A DNA stretch of 64,000 bases from Liriodendron chinense (Eukaryota; Streptophyta; Magnoliopsida; Magnoliales; Magnoliaceae): the NCBI GenBank assembly GCA_003013855.2, contig ML058477.1, forward strand, positions 2,480,001-2,544,000, given 5' to 3'. The notes below the pieces were generated by a model that worked only from the letters and a program-made list of their open reading frames with translations, made no database searches and was not told the DNA's origin. Shown one piece after another: positions 45,368 through 57,798 of this stretch. Numbering within the stretch: the first letter of the stretch is position 1; each line of letters begins with the position of its first letter. The position numbers and the translations under genes are program-made.

Positions 45368-46664
45368 TGTAGGGCAAACCCCAAGTGTAGGACTGCGCAA
45401 TAGTATATACTCGGTGAGACCGAGGTCGAACTCACATGGACTTATGTGGTACGTTTCCAAAATAACTTAGAACTAGAACTTGAACTAAGAACTAATCTAA
45501 ACTATCTCTGAAATTTGGATCTAATGAAAGTATTAAGAGAAATCTAAAAGTACTAAAAGTGAAATTCAATAATTAAAAACACTAAAGTGCCAAAGATCCA
45601 CTTATAGCTATTCTTAATGCCTAATTTACTCGATTTAATTTAATAAACAACTGAAATCGAATTCCTATCCTATCTAGCTGGATAATAGAGCGATTAATTT
45701 ATACTTTAGTAATCTCAAGACAGATTAACACATTCATTAATTCAGTTCCTACATTAAGAACCAAGTTACTAACCACATAGAATTCAAAGCATCTATTGTG
45801 CTCGTAGTAGTCTACGAAAGATTAATGAATTTTACAGATCAATTCCTTACAAAACAGAAAAATAATTATTCTTAGTCTTTCTAAGCATCTAATAAGATTG
45901 GAGTCATCATTAGATTAAAGTAAACTCAAACTAGAACTTAATTCAAACCAAAATTAAAGAATTGTTCATCATTCAAATTATAAATTTGAATCTAAGTAAA
46001 CTAGAATATTAAAAATGAACTACAAGCTTCACCTCTTAGCCCTAGCTAAGAGATTTAGCCAATCATTGACATAGTTGAATTACAATCAAATAAAAACATG
46101 AAAAATAAACTAGAATTGAAAGATTGCCCCTTTACTCCGCCTTCACTTTCTTTCTCTTTCAAACCCTATTTCATGTTTAGAGAAGCCTAAATCCTCCCAT
46201 TAAATAGGAAAATCTTGCACTGACTTTACACCGACTTCAAAATTGTGCACTTTTGTTATGCTTCGGTCACATCGATGAACACCTTCGATCGCACCGAAGC
46301 TAACCGAAGAATCCCTCTGTTACAGCCGAATTAACTCTGAAAATTATCAAACTCACTGTCCACTTCCTCTCATGTTTGACCGCACCAAAGGTGACCTTCT
46401 GTCACTCCGAATTATCTCTGGTTCTTATTGTTCCTTGTTGGACAATTCTCACCATGTTTGATCACACTGAAGGTAGCTTCGGTCGCACTGAATTGTCTAT
46501 TTATTCTGTTATTTGAGTGCTTGATTTTTTAGTCTTTTCTTTATCTTTAGTACTTGGTTTTCTTGGTTCTTTAGGTCTTTAAATCTTCATCCTTAAGCTC
46601 AAATCTTCAAGTTCATGAGCTATACTCTTTTTGAGTTTTAATTTATCTATTTAAGCACAGATTC

Positions 46665-48589
46665 TGTTATTGCACTTTTCTGTGGCATACTAGTGCACCT
46701 TTTTTGTCAATCACTTACGTCAGTGAGTCTAGTGTCGGTTGAGCCTAATGAAGACGAAGACCGAAGACTCAAGTGGCCCAGCTGCATCAAGGAAGAAGAA
46801 TCAGGTAAAAGTGATGCATTGGTGCCTTAACCTAGACCAAAACCCAACCCTTAACCTCTTTGATGACCTTGACCATATTAGGGAACCTTTAGTCATCATA
46901 GATTGGCCCTAGGTGTCCCAAAAGTGCACCCAAAACTTGGCCAATGCATGAGGGTTGAGAAAGGATTGGGTCAGCAAACTTCAGGCTGAACCCAGGCCTG
47001 GACGACCGGTCACGACCGGTCGGATGGACTGGACCGACCGGTCAAGACCGGTCGGATTGGTTCCAAATGGGTACAGCAGCCGCTGTGCTGAAGCAGGCCA
47101 TAGGGCCGACCGGTCACAACCGGTCGGCTGGGCTGGTCCGACCGGTCGCGACCGGTCTGACAGACCCCCCCTTCAGACAGTGAACTTTCTGTCTTCACTG
47201 GCCTTTGGCCGACCGGTCGGAACCGGTTGGGACAGGTCGGAAGGAGCCGTTTTTGCCCATTTTATGACCGTTGGAGCTCATTTTCCCTATATATGGAGCT
47301 CGATTTTTGGGCATAGGGGTGAGGGATTTGAGAGCCCATTACCCACACCTTGTGTACATCATTTGGGGTCTCAAAGAGGAGGAGTTTCAAGTCATATCCC
47401 TTGTGTTTGAACACAAGTGAGGGCATTCAAATGCAATCTAGAGATGACTTGATTCCTCTCTCAATTCTAGAGGAGAAACACTATACCACATAGTCATATT
47501 TCTTATTCAAGACCTCTAAAAGACCCTTTAAGTGAATCTCCTAGTTAGAACAAGCTCCATATCCCATGTAGGAGATTCAACCATCCTCCTATCACCTTGG
47601 GCATCTTAAAAGGCATCACATGCAAGGTGTTTAATCGAGTGTGGCTGAGGCATTGGCGACGCAATGGTGACACGATCGTGGGAGCAAGGGAAGCTGATTG
47701 AAGCATGGGAGAGCGGAGATCAAGCAACCCAAACCGGCGCTAAACAATGGGCTCATCCGACAAGTAAGGTGTCTTTATTGAGAGTCCATTTAGAGTTTGC
47801 TTGTCAAACTCGATCTAGGGACGTTAGTCGTTCCTTGGCCTTTTCGCTGGGCCTAAACTAAGTCTCTAAGAGGGAGCCTCCATCACGGGAGTGAACGTGA
47901 GTCGGGTTGAGAGTTAGCCTATGTCCAAAACTCCGTTTGGGTTAAGAGTTAGCCCTTTGTCCAAAGTTTCGGTCATGGTTGAGAGGTGAACCGGTAAAAC
48001 CTCCGTGTAAAGGTTGAGAGGTGAACCTCATTTAAAACCTCCGATAGTGAATGCCGGTGTACTCAAAGGAGTTGAGTACTTGAACCGGGAGTTGAGTAGA
48101 CCCAAAGTCGAACCACTATACATGCTTGTGTTTGTGATTGAATTGAGCACATTAATATCTTAGCATTGTTAGTTTAATTGTCTAATTATGAATGCTTGAT
48201 AAGAATGTATGCTAGGCAATTAGGCACATCCACACACAAGATGTACTTTCACTAGTTGTGTAGACTTGAGCTCATTGATCCATTCTCATAAGTCTACATA
48301 GGTTGCATAGGTTAGGAGCTTGATTAGTTAAATCTTTTGATTACCTATGCATGCTTTATACTAGGTTGTTTATTGCTTAATCTTATGCTAGTCTTGTGAT
48401 TGGACCCACTTAGGCTTGGAAGCCGAAGTGTTCTTACTTAGTTTAATTTGTTGAATTATATAAGTAGGCGAAAAGAATTTCAAAAAAGGTCCTAATCACC
48501 CCCTCCTATAGGTTTAGCCATAATTCTAGTTGCTCTTTAAGCTTCCACACATACGTGGGTGTCGTGTTAGACTACCCGACGTATTTTCA
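46665..48589 (+). repeat. 5' LTR of the nested family B element
   Basis: 1,925 bp, TGTTATTGCAC to TATTTTCA. GACCGGTC units at 47004, 47036, 47108, 47140 and 47211; TATATAT at 47288-47294. Confidence 0.95.
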
Positions 48590-49690
48590 GTTGGTATCAG
48601 AGAGGGTTGCTCTTCAAGTACGTAACCGTCTAGAGTAAGATCCGATACCGGAGCACTAGCATCATGTCTACATAAAAAGGGGAATCTATGTTGCCTCATG
48701 TTGAACTATAAGTAAAATGATTATTAAGGACAACAATAACTAGGGTATGAACTATTGTCATATTCCCTACCGAACATTGCTCTCCAACTTGGAATGAACC
48801 TAAGGGAGAAAAATTTAGGATAGATGAATTCCCTTCCAACAAGCATGTTGGGTCCTATTAATCATACCCAAGGGGGTTGTGATGTAGGTTAGGTGACCTT
48901 AGGAGACCATATTGAGCTCAATAGATATAATCCGAGGATTAAGCCTCATTTTGAGCATATTGATGAACTTGAGGAATTTAGCCTCTTTGGAACTATAGGA
49001 AAATCTGAGGATTTCAGCCTCATTTTTGTGCTTATGGGCAAATCAGAGGATTCAAGCCTCTTTAGCCCAAATTCGATAGTTTAGCCCTACTTAAATTTGT
49101 ATATTTGCTTGCTAGAATATCATCCGGCTTAGATTAGCTAATCATCTTGAGTTTTATGCTTCATTATATGCTAATCTTTGCTTAGTATTGGTCTTGATAT
49201 ACCAATAGGGGAGGTTGGTTGATTGGGCTATAAGCCCTTTGTGCTTTTATTGTAAATGTATATCCTTGACCAATTATGCATGATTAACCTTGCCTAGATA
49301 GTTATATCTTCTTGTTAATCATGTTCCGTAGCATGCTCCATGTTTTTATGTTCATGCACCCTATACTCTCCTTGTTAGCATACGCTTATAGTTATAACTG
49401 CGACATACTATCTACTCTTACCTTAACCTTATTGATATATTATTAAGGGGGAGAGAATAGTTTGTCAATTGCTAACAAAAAGGGGTAGAAAGATCAAGTC
49501 CCACCAAACCTAGTTTGCTATGTTTTGTGATGCAGGGATTGACAGGTTATGGAGGAGCAATCTGAAGAGGAGCAGCTTAGATTAGGCATGTCAAGAGTCC
49601 TGTATTTAATGCTTTATCATTGTAATATCTTGATCATGTAATTTATTTTGGTAGGTTAGGTTTTTGTAAGTAATTGACAAAGGGGGAGAT
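48590..49690 (+). other. Internal region without coding capacity
   Basis: Contains the primer site, then three related hairpin motifs (GAGGATT...CCTC near 48935, 49008 and 49037), an AT-rich spacer and the polypurine tract. The small open frame 48893-49084 covers the hairpin repeats and is not a recognised protein. Confidence 0.8.
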
Positions 49691-51654
49691 TGTTAGTGCA
49701 CTTTTCTGTGGCATACTAGTGCACCTTGTTTGTCAATCACTTACGTCAGTGAATCTAGTGTCAGTTGAGCCTAATGAAGACAAAGACCGACGACTCAAGT
49801 GGCCCAGCTGCATCAAGGAAGAAGAATCAGGTAAAAGTGATGCTTTGGTGCCTTAACCTTGACCAAAACCCAACCCTTAACCTCTTTGATGACCTTGACC
49901 ATATTAGGGAACCTTTAGTCATCATAGATTGGCCCTAGGTGTCCCAAAAAGGCACCCAAAACCTGGCCAATGCATGAGGGTTGAGAAAGGATTGGGTTAG
50001 CAAACTTCAGGCTGAACCCAGGCCTGGCCGACCGGTCACGACCGGTCGGATGGACTGGACCGACCCGTCAAGACCGGTCGGATGGACTGGACCGACCCAT
50101 CAAGACCGGTCGGACTGGTTCCAAATGTGTACAGCAGCCGCTGTGCTGAAGCAGGCCATAGGGCCGACCGGTCGTGACCGGTCAGCTGGGCTGGTCCGAC
50201 CGGTCGCGACCGGTTGGACAGACCCCCCCTTCAGACAGTGAACTTTCTGTCTTCACTGGCCTTTGGCCGACCGGTCGGGACCAGTTGGGACCGGTCGGAA
50301 GGAGCCGTTTTTGCCCGTTTTATGACCGTTGGAGCTCATTTTCCCTATATATGGAGCTCGGTTTTTGGGCATAGGGGTGAGGGATTTGAGAGCCCATTAC
50401 CCACACCTTGTATACATAATTTGGAGCCTCAAAGAGGAGGAGTTTTAAGTCATATCCCTTGTGTTTAAACACAAGTGAGGGCATTCAAATGCAATCTAAA
50501 GATGACTTGATTCCTCTCTCAATTCTAGAGGTGAAACACTATACCACATATGCATATCTCTTGTTCAAGACCTCTAGAAGACCCTCTAAGTGAATCTCCT
50601 AGTTAAAACAAGCTCCATATCCCATGTAGGAGATTCAACCATCCTCCTATCACCTTGGGCATCTCAAAAGGCATCACATGCAAGGTATTTGATCGAGTGT
50701 GGCTGAGGCATTAGCGACGCAACGGTGACACGATTGTGGGAGCAAGGGAAGCTGATTGAAGCACGGGAGAGCGAAGATCAAGCAACCCAAACCCGCGCTA
50801 AACAAGGGGCTCATCCGACAAGTAAGGTGTCTTTATTGAGAGTCCATTTAGAGTTTGCTTGTCAAACTCGATCTAGGGACGTTAGTCGTTCCTTGGCCTT
50901 TTTGCCGGGCCTAAACTAAGTCTCTAAGGGGGAGCCTCCGTCACGGGAGTGAACGTGAGTTGGGTTGAGAGTTAGCCTATGTCCAAAACTCCGTTTGGGT
51001 TGAGAGTTAGCCCTTTGTCCAAAATTTCGGTCATGGTTGAGAGGTGAACCGGTAAAACCTCCGTGTAAAGGTTGAGAGGTGAACCTCATTTAAAACCTCC
51101 GATAGTGAACGCCGGTGTGCTCAAAGGAGTTGAGTACTTGAACCGGGAGTGGAGTAGACCCAAAGTCGAACCACTATACATGCTTGTGTTTGTGATTGAA
51201 TTGAGCACATTAATATCTTAGCATTGTTAGTTTAATTGTCTAATTATGAATGCTTGATAAGAATGTATGCTAGGCACTAATTAGGCACATCCACACACAA
51301 GATGTACTTTCACTAGTTGTGTAGACTTGAGCTCATTGATCCATTCTCATAAGTCTACATAGGTTGCATAGGTTAGGAGCTTGATTAGTTAAATCTTTTG
51401 ATTACCTATGCATGCTTTAGACTAAGTTGTTTATTGCTTAATCTTATGCTAGTCTTGTGATTGGACCCACTTAGGCTTGGAAGCCGAAGTGTTCTTGCTT
51501 ACTTAGTTTAATTTGTTGAATTATATAAGTAGGCGAAAAGAATTTCAAAAAAGGTCCTAATCACCCCCTCCTATAGGTTTAGCCATAATTCTAGTTGCTC
51601 TTTAAGCTTCCGCACATACGTGGGTGTCGTGTTAGACTACCCGACGTACTTTCA
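49691..51654 (+). repeat. 3' LTR of the nested family B element
   Basis: 1,964 bp, nearly the same as the 5' LTR. The main difference is an extra palindromic unit: GGATGGACTGGACCGACCC occurs twice at 50048-50105 but once at 47022-47045. TATATAT lies at about 50346-50352. Confidence 0.95.
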
Positions 51655-51781
51655 GATTCATCTTAGACTTCCAAATTACCTTGCATAGAAAAAACACATA
51701 TAATTAGATCAAGTTAATGCCTTTATGTGTATAAAGCTAGTGCACAATTGAGGGTAAATATGTAATATTTAACGCTCAACA

Positions 51782-52189
51782 ACAGATGATGCAGGTATAG
51801 GTGAGGGTAGCGACCTTCATGAGGATGTCCTGTTAGGGAATGGTGAGGAGCTAGCCAATGGAGAACAGTTTGCTAATGTAGTTGAGCTATATGAGCTCAA
51901 CTAATAGGCCATTAACTTCCTTCCTTTTGACATTTTTTGGGTATCTTTATAAATTTGGTTATTTGTGGATTGTACAGTCCCTGCTGAGGCTATTCTTTTG
52001 AACATGTATATTTTGGATATTTGCCTTATATTCTCGTGCAATGGTTACTTTACTTATCTTTGACAGCCATCGAATGAATGATCGCTACTCTAATTTATGG
52101 TGCAAATGTTAATCCGATACCGTGGAAGCGTGGGATACACACTCACGTGTGGTATTTAATAGTGTGACACTCAAGTTTCCATTGCGAGA
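51782..52189 (+). other. Flank with a possible coding-exon end
   Basis: From 51785 a frame of 39 codons runs to TAA at 51902-51904 and is strongly acidic (ends VVELYELN). It may be the last exon of a disrupted gene or transposase cut by the solo LTR. I do not recognise it. The rest (51905-52189) is AT-rich without a gene. Confidence 0.25.
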
Positions 52190-54372
52190 GAGATATACTC
52201 AAGCGACGAAAGACGGGGCTTTACATCGATTAACCTCAGAACCACTGCTACATAAAGATAGATTGATTGTGCATTTCATGACAATGCACAGATCGAAAGT
52301 TACAAATGTTTTATGGTCAACAATTCTAACAACAATTTCTCCACATCCAGAATTAATCTCTTCAAACGGGACACACCTAGGACCCAATTACGTCATGTCA
52401 TACATAGGAGTGAGTCCGGTTCTAACGGACTACTTCTTTTGTTTGGGCTTCTTTTGGTCTAGTTGTGCTAAGAATGCATCTATGACACATTCTACATCTA
52501 TCCCTTTTACTTGGAAACAATTTGTCCTCGAGTTATTCAACAAATTTGGCTCATTATACTCATACAGGTCTGTCACATTAAATGTCCATGAAATCTCGAT
52601 GCCCTTAGAAAGATCAACGACATAGGCGTTATCATTGATTTTCCTGAGTATTTGAATATGACCTATCTTTTTAGTCCTTGGCTTATTATATTGTCCCTGT
52701 ATAAAATCTCTCCTTACACAGGTGAACTAGTATGCTATTACCCACTTCAAATACCTTCTAGCGTCCATGTTTATCAACTTCTTCCTTATATTTGGCATGA
52801 AACTCCTGTAAATTTTTTTAAAATGTTCACATGTTCTACTTCTTTCCCCTTTACATCTAATACATAGATTTCCCCCGTCTCCTTAAATTCTTTAACAAAA
52901 TCTTTTATGATTAGGAGAGATTGTCCCTCCACTTTAGTGGGTTGGTTCTCTGTACTAATCATAAGAGCAAGGATAATCTTCCTAACATCTTCAATAAATA
53001 TTAATATATTATCCTGGCATCTATCCATGGCATTAACATTATAATATTATGGTCAACCAAAAAACATGTTATAAGCTTCCATATTAACCACGTCACACAT
53101 ATATGACATCGTTTAGTTTCCTTGATTTTGCTAAACTTCTTAATCCTTCTAATCGTGTACAAAGATGGGTGTTTTTCTATCTTTAATTGTAACTTTTCTA
53201 CCATAGTCTTTGATATAATTTTCTCACTACTCCCACCATCTATGATCATATCATGGATCTTGTAGTTTACGGTGCACTTCGTTCGAAAGATGTTGTTCCA
53301 CTACAGATCTGTTTCTTTCCTCAGCATGTACAATAGCTTCCTCACGATTAAAGTAGTTGCTTGTGATTCACCATTATTGGGCGGTGGCATGTGATTCATC
53401 ACTAGTGTCACACCACGAACGTGATGACTGTGATCTTCATCATTGATCTTAGGTTATTATTACGAACACAAGTATGTCTTAAAGCTCTATCAATTGGTCG
53501 ATCACCGCTTCTAGCCTTCATGGCTCACGGATTCTCCCACTGTAAAGATTCAAATGTTGTCGTTGTCATAGGATTGTTTTCCAAAGCACCGTCCACGGGG
53601 TTGTTTTTGGAATAATTGTTAGATGATATCAAATCGAGGAAAAGCCTCACTCTGATACCAACTGACGCAGGGAAGAGTGTGTAACAAAGGAGAAGATCAT
53701 CGTTTTCCCTAAGTATATATATATAAAAAAAAAAAAAAAAAAAACCTTGAATCCACAAGATAGTTCTCAAATTCATAAGAAATAATAAGAGAGAAAACTC
53801 AAATATTTTATTGCATAACAATCTAATTATTCGATTACATCATTTATATAAAAGACCCAAAACCTTGATTCAAAATAGTAAAAATCTCCCAAAAGACTAA
53901 ATTTACCAAAAATAATGTCAAATAAACATTATCGGAGCATTCTCGACATTCTTACAAGCAACTTCTAAAAAGAGAAAATTACTAAATCTGCAAGAATAGA
54001 AAAATAGGATGAAACGAAAATTACCAAAAGTAGTAAAATTTTCCTAAAATTTCGATTTTGACCCTCGAGATGAGCTTTTCTTGCAAAATGGACATTCATG
54101 ACTTGCCATGTAGGTCTATTGACCCCGGAATCACCGTTACATAAAGATCGATAGGTTCTGTATTTTGAGGCAATGCCTGGATCAAAAAGTTGTGATTGTT
54201 TTACGGTCAACACTTCAAACGACAATTTCTCCATATCCATAATGAATCTCTTCAAAATGGACATGTTTGGGACCACTTATGTCATGCCCTATGTAAGATG
54301 GGTCTGATTTTAACTAACTACTTTTGCTTTTGTTAGAGCTTCTTTTGATTCCGGCCCACACTAATGTTTTTT
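52190..54372 (-). mobile_element. Chromovirus (Reina/Del-like) gypsy relic with large internal deletion
   Basis: Repeated ends at about 52200-52475 and 54120-54372 are LTR remains. A minus-strand primer site TTGGTATCAGAG is at 53650-53661, adjoining the 5' LTR from about 53664. Internal minus-strand remains are protease (IIDGGSSEKIISKTMVEKL, 53249-53190), the following linker (52786-53028) and then, directly, the integrase C-terminal part (KINDNAYVVDLSKGIEISW, about 52640-52580). Reverse transcriptase, RNase H and the integrase core are missing. The protease has DGGS in place of the usual D-S/T-G, as chromovirus proteases often do. Confidence 0.75.
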
Positions 54373-55464
54373 TATTTTCCATCAGGCTTAACAATAGAGG
54401 TTAAGAGGGAACTCCCTAGATAACTGGATTATTTTTTCGAGTGTCATCCTAAGTCAGCCAAGTGTCTTGTTTCAAAGCTGACCCAGTTGGTGTAAAATAG
54501 TTTTTTTTTTTTTTTTTTAATCTTAGGTGAGATGTCTACAATTATATTTAATACTCATTATTCTTTCTAAGAGGTATAATTTATGCTTATGTCGAGTTGA
54601 GTCCCGTCGAGTTTTCAAGTCAGCTCGACCCGGATGAGTACAGAGTGCAGTCGATATTTTTGAGTTTTTAGATTATAACACCAACGATCTGGATCACTGA
54701 AGCATGAACACGTATCCAATGTCCAAAGTAGATATAAATCCCCTTACCATCTCTCACATTGGACTATAGTAGCAACCTATCTCAAGGAAAAACGCAGCAT
54801 TTTCCTCATCGGGTTTCCCCACATGAGCAATCTCAAAATCCACCTTCCTAGATCATTGCAAAAAGTTTTTAGAAATACGCACAAATCCTCCCTTGGCATT
54901 GTATTAGGAAGAGGGACCACTGCCTACTAGCATTGTCTCTCTCATTGGATAGAAGGCATGTACACGTTGATTGAAAACACATCTTGGGCCCACCCCCACT
55001 ACCCTTGCCAGACCATCAGTGATGGGCCTGGTATTCTGCGCTGTCCGGTCCTTATCTGTCCCCCATATCGTTCTCAGTGGGCCTCCGCAGTCTACTCACT
55101 ATGGAGGTGGGGCCTACCCCTTGGAAGGGCTTGGCATGTGTACACTGCATTAATCTAATGGTATATGTTCTTTCCGTGATCGTATCCGGTAATTATATTA
55201 ATACCAAGCATCACATTGCCTCGGAACATGAAGAAGCTCCGACGATGAACCCTCTTCTTGTTTCTTGTGCAAGGGATTGAGAATCTTTCATTTGTTAATT
55301 AGTGGCCCACTTTGCTTATGTACACCTAAACCCATACTTAGCATCAACCGTCCATCGGAAGAAAAGACGAATTGACAGTTATGGCCCCAATGTAATCTCA
55401 TGCACACACACGTACCCTTTTGTACCTTGTTTTGCAATTTCTATACTCCAATGTTGGAGCTATT

Positions 55465-55874
55465 CTAGGGCGCACTATGATGTATGTTCCTTACAACCAC
55501 GCCCTCCATAAGTTTGGAAAACACACTTTAGGAAATGATCCCAAAATTAAGCCAAGTGGACCATAATACAGGAAACAGTGGAAATCGACCCCTAAAAATT
55601 TCTCGTGGACACAAAATTTTTGGATCAAGTTGATATTTGTATGATATCTTCGTCTAAGTCTTTGTAACCTTATCAACAGGTTAGACTGCAAATAAACACT
55701 CCTCTGGCCCCCATGATTTTTTTAATGGCAGGGATTCAATCACTACTGTTTCCTGTGGTATGGTCCGTCTAAGAATTGGATCTGCTTCATTTTTGGGATC
55801 GTGCTCTAAAATGAGCTTTCAAAATGGATGGACGGTGTGGATATAAGGAAGGTACATCACAGTGGGCTCTATAG
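55465..55874. mobile_element. Foldback MITE, family F
   Basis: Terminal arms CTAGGGCGCACTATGATG and, inverted, CTATAGAGCCCACTGTGATG match with few changes. Inner arms GGACCATAATACAGGAAACA and TGTTTCCTGTGGTATGGTCC are also inverted. The whole 410 bp folds as one long imperfect hairpin. No coding capacity. Confidence 0.75.
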
Positions 55875-56050
55875 TTAGGGATCCACCCAAACCGCGCCCG
55901 CTATTCTAACGCAAATGGTCGGAAAGCGTGTGGATGTATAAGAAAGAGGATTGTAAAAATCAATTCCCATGCATAAAAACACTAGGTCGGCTCCTCTACA
56001 TTTTGTAAGGTAATTCTTTGGACGCGGGCTGTGCTGTGAGTAAAAAACAA

Positions 56051-56524
56051 CGCTACACTGTAGTAAGTAAAAATATGTGGGGCCCACTGTGGTGTATATG
56101 ATTCATCCAAACTCCATGCGTTTTTTTTTTTTTTTTTTCATATCTGATTTTAGGGCGTAAGCCCAAAATTAAAGCATATCCAAAAGCTCAAGTGGACCCA
56201 CACAGGAAACTGTGGGAATTAAATGCCTACAGTAAAAAATTTCTTTGAAGCTCTGGAAGTTTTGCATCAAGCTGATATTTGATTTCCCTTCGTCCATGTC
56301 TGTGTGACCTGATGATTAGGTTAGATGACAAATCAACATCACAGTCAGCCCTAAAAAGGTCTCATTATCCCCAATTTTTTCTATGGTGTGGTCTACTTGG
56401 GCTCTGGATATACTTCAATTTTGGGCTCGTGCCCTAAAATGATATGAAGAAACGGATCCACTGCGTGCATTGAAAAATACATTGAGTGGGCCCCACAGAG
56501 TTTACTCACTATGCTATAGCGCCA
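56051..56524. mobile_element. Foldback MITE, family F
   Basis: Arms include TAGTAAGTAAA...GTGGGGCCCACT at the left and its inverse AGTGGGCCCCAC...TTTACTCACTA at the right. The interior matches 55465-55874 (GATATTTGATTTCCCTTCGT region). 18 T interrupt the left arm. Confidence 0.75.
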
Positions 56525-56560
56525 TAAGCTAATTACTACACAATCGGTTGTCTGCCCATC

Positions 56561-56880
56561 TGGGACGCACCGTGATGCGTGCATCGCTTTCACCCATGAT
56601 GTTCATATTAGAGCACAAAAAATAGGTGGAACCAAGACTAGGTGGGCCATACCATGTAAATCATGCCTAAGAACTCTAAATCACGTGGTATGGCTTACCT
56701 GAGCTTTGAAATGGCCTAATGCTTGGGCTGTCCATTAATTCATCCTGGTGAGGCAATTCTTATAAAATGAATTGGATGTCATATAGAAAGCACGGTGTGA
56801 TCCATGCCCAATCTGAAAGGTTTTAACGGTGGGCATCCCCATCCCAGCTATATGGTGTGGTGTGACGCACCTGATTTTTT
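56561..56880. repeat. Hairpin repeat related to the foldback family
   Basis: Contains inverted AGGTGGGCCATACCATG (about 56640) and CACGTGGTATGGCTTACCT (about 56684-56702) with a short loop. Outer ends are not clear. Confidence 0.45.
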
Positions 56881-57767
56881 TTAGATATGGAGGGAACTCC
56901 AAGGGGCCAGTTTATGTACTGAGTGGATTAGGAACCCACAAACAACTATGTAGAATAAAACTTATTCTACAGTAGTTGTAGAGGAACCCGATATCCAGAC
57001 GCATGGTCAAGCGATCAAGTACGGAGAAGATTTGGGATTTTTTTAAATTTAATTATGATTAACATAATTAATGAACGATGCTAGTAGAAGCATGCATGTA
57101 GAATATTCGTTGGAGTGTAGAACAGTAGGAGACATGTTCTGACTAGTTTTTTGTTTTCTTCGATAATTTTGGATTATATTCCTGTAATTTTCTGTATTTT
57201 ATACTAATTACTAAATGCCAATTGTTCGTTAGGCATGATATCCATGTCCATCCAAGCCGTCAAAATGCCTACTGTCTCTATCTATCCACATGTCTGATAA
57301 ATGCAGCAGTGACCCATTTGATCCCCTGCGCTGGATCATGAAATGATCGTTTGTTGCCTAATGTCGTGGTGCATAGCCTGCAGAGAAGTGGATCTACGCC
57401 TTCCAACTTGTGGTTCTTGCCAATACATGGCCCATAGTTAAAATCAGACGGAAAGGATGATCTTATCCATCAGTTTCTCTGACTGGATCCATTTTCATTC
57501 TGGCCATCGATTTCCAAGCAACAGTAGATGATAAAACCATCTAGTTGGTTTGATTTTAAGCAGAAGGCCATTTAAACACAGATCCTATGCACCCACTAGT
57601 GCTGTCAAAAGCATGGATTTTCACTACTGATGGGTTTGGAAACCAAAATCCCTTGTTGAAATTCCGCAGAGTCTACCAACAAGGCAAGGCTCCGAAGCCA
57701 TCTACCTCTGCCTTTATACTATATATAGCACAAGTGGTGTTTGGCCAATTTCACATTCCAATTAGTG

Positions 57768-57798
<31 letters not shown>

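Larger units (their letters stand above)
46665..51654 (+). mobile_element. Complete non-autonomous copia element, family B
   Basis: 4,990 bp with LTRs 46665-48589 and 49691-51654, primer site 48591-48602 (TTGGTATCAGAG), polypurine tract 49678-49690 and perfect target duplication GATTC (46660-46664, 51655-51659). The internal part is only 1,101 bp. It keeps an initial ATGTCTACA followed by TAA where gag should begin, and no protease, integrase or RT. It must have been moved by enzymes from a related element. Confidence 0.95.
45368..51781 (-). repeat. Solo Athila-type LTR interrupted by a nested copia element
   Basis: Pieces 45368-46664 and 51655-51781 join to about 1,419 bp once the nested element and one target copy are removed. 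Ends TGTAGGGC and GCTCAACA; TTAGCCCTAGCTAAGAG at 46038. Flanks ACATA (45363-45367) and ACAGA (51782-51786) differ at one base and look like an old target duplication. Its U3 palindromes are TTCGGTCGCACCGAA-like (46262-46495), not GACCGGTC. Confidence 0.82.
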
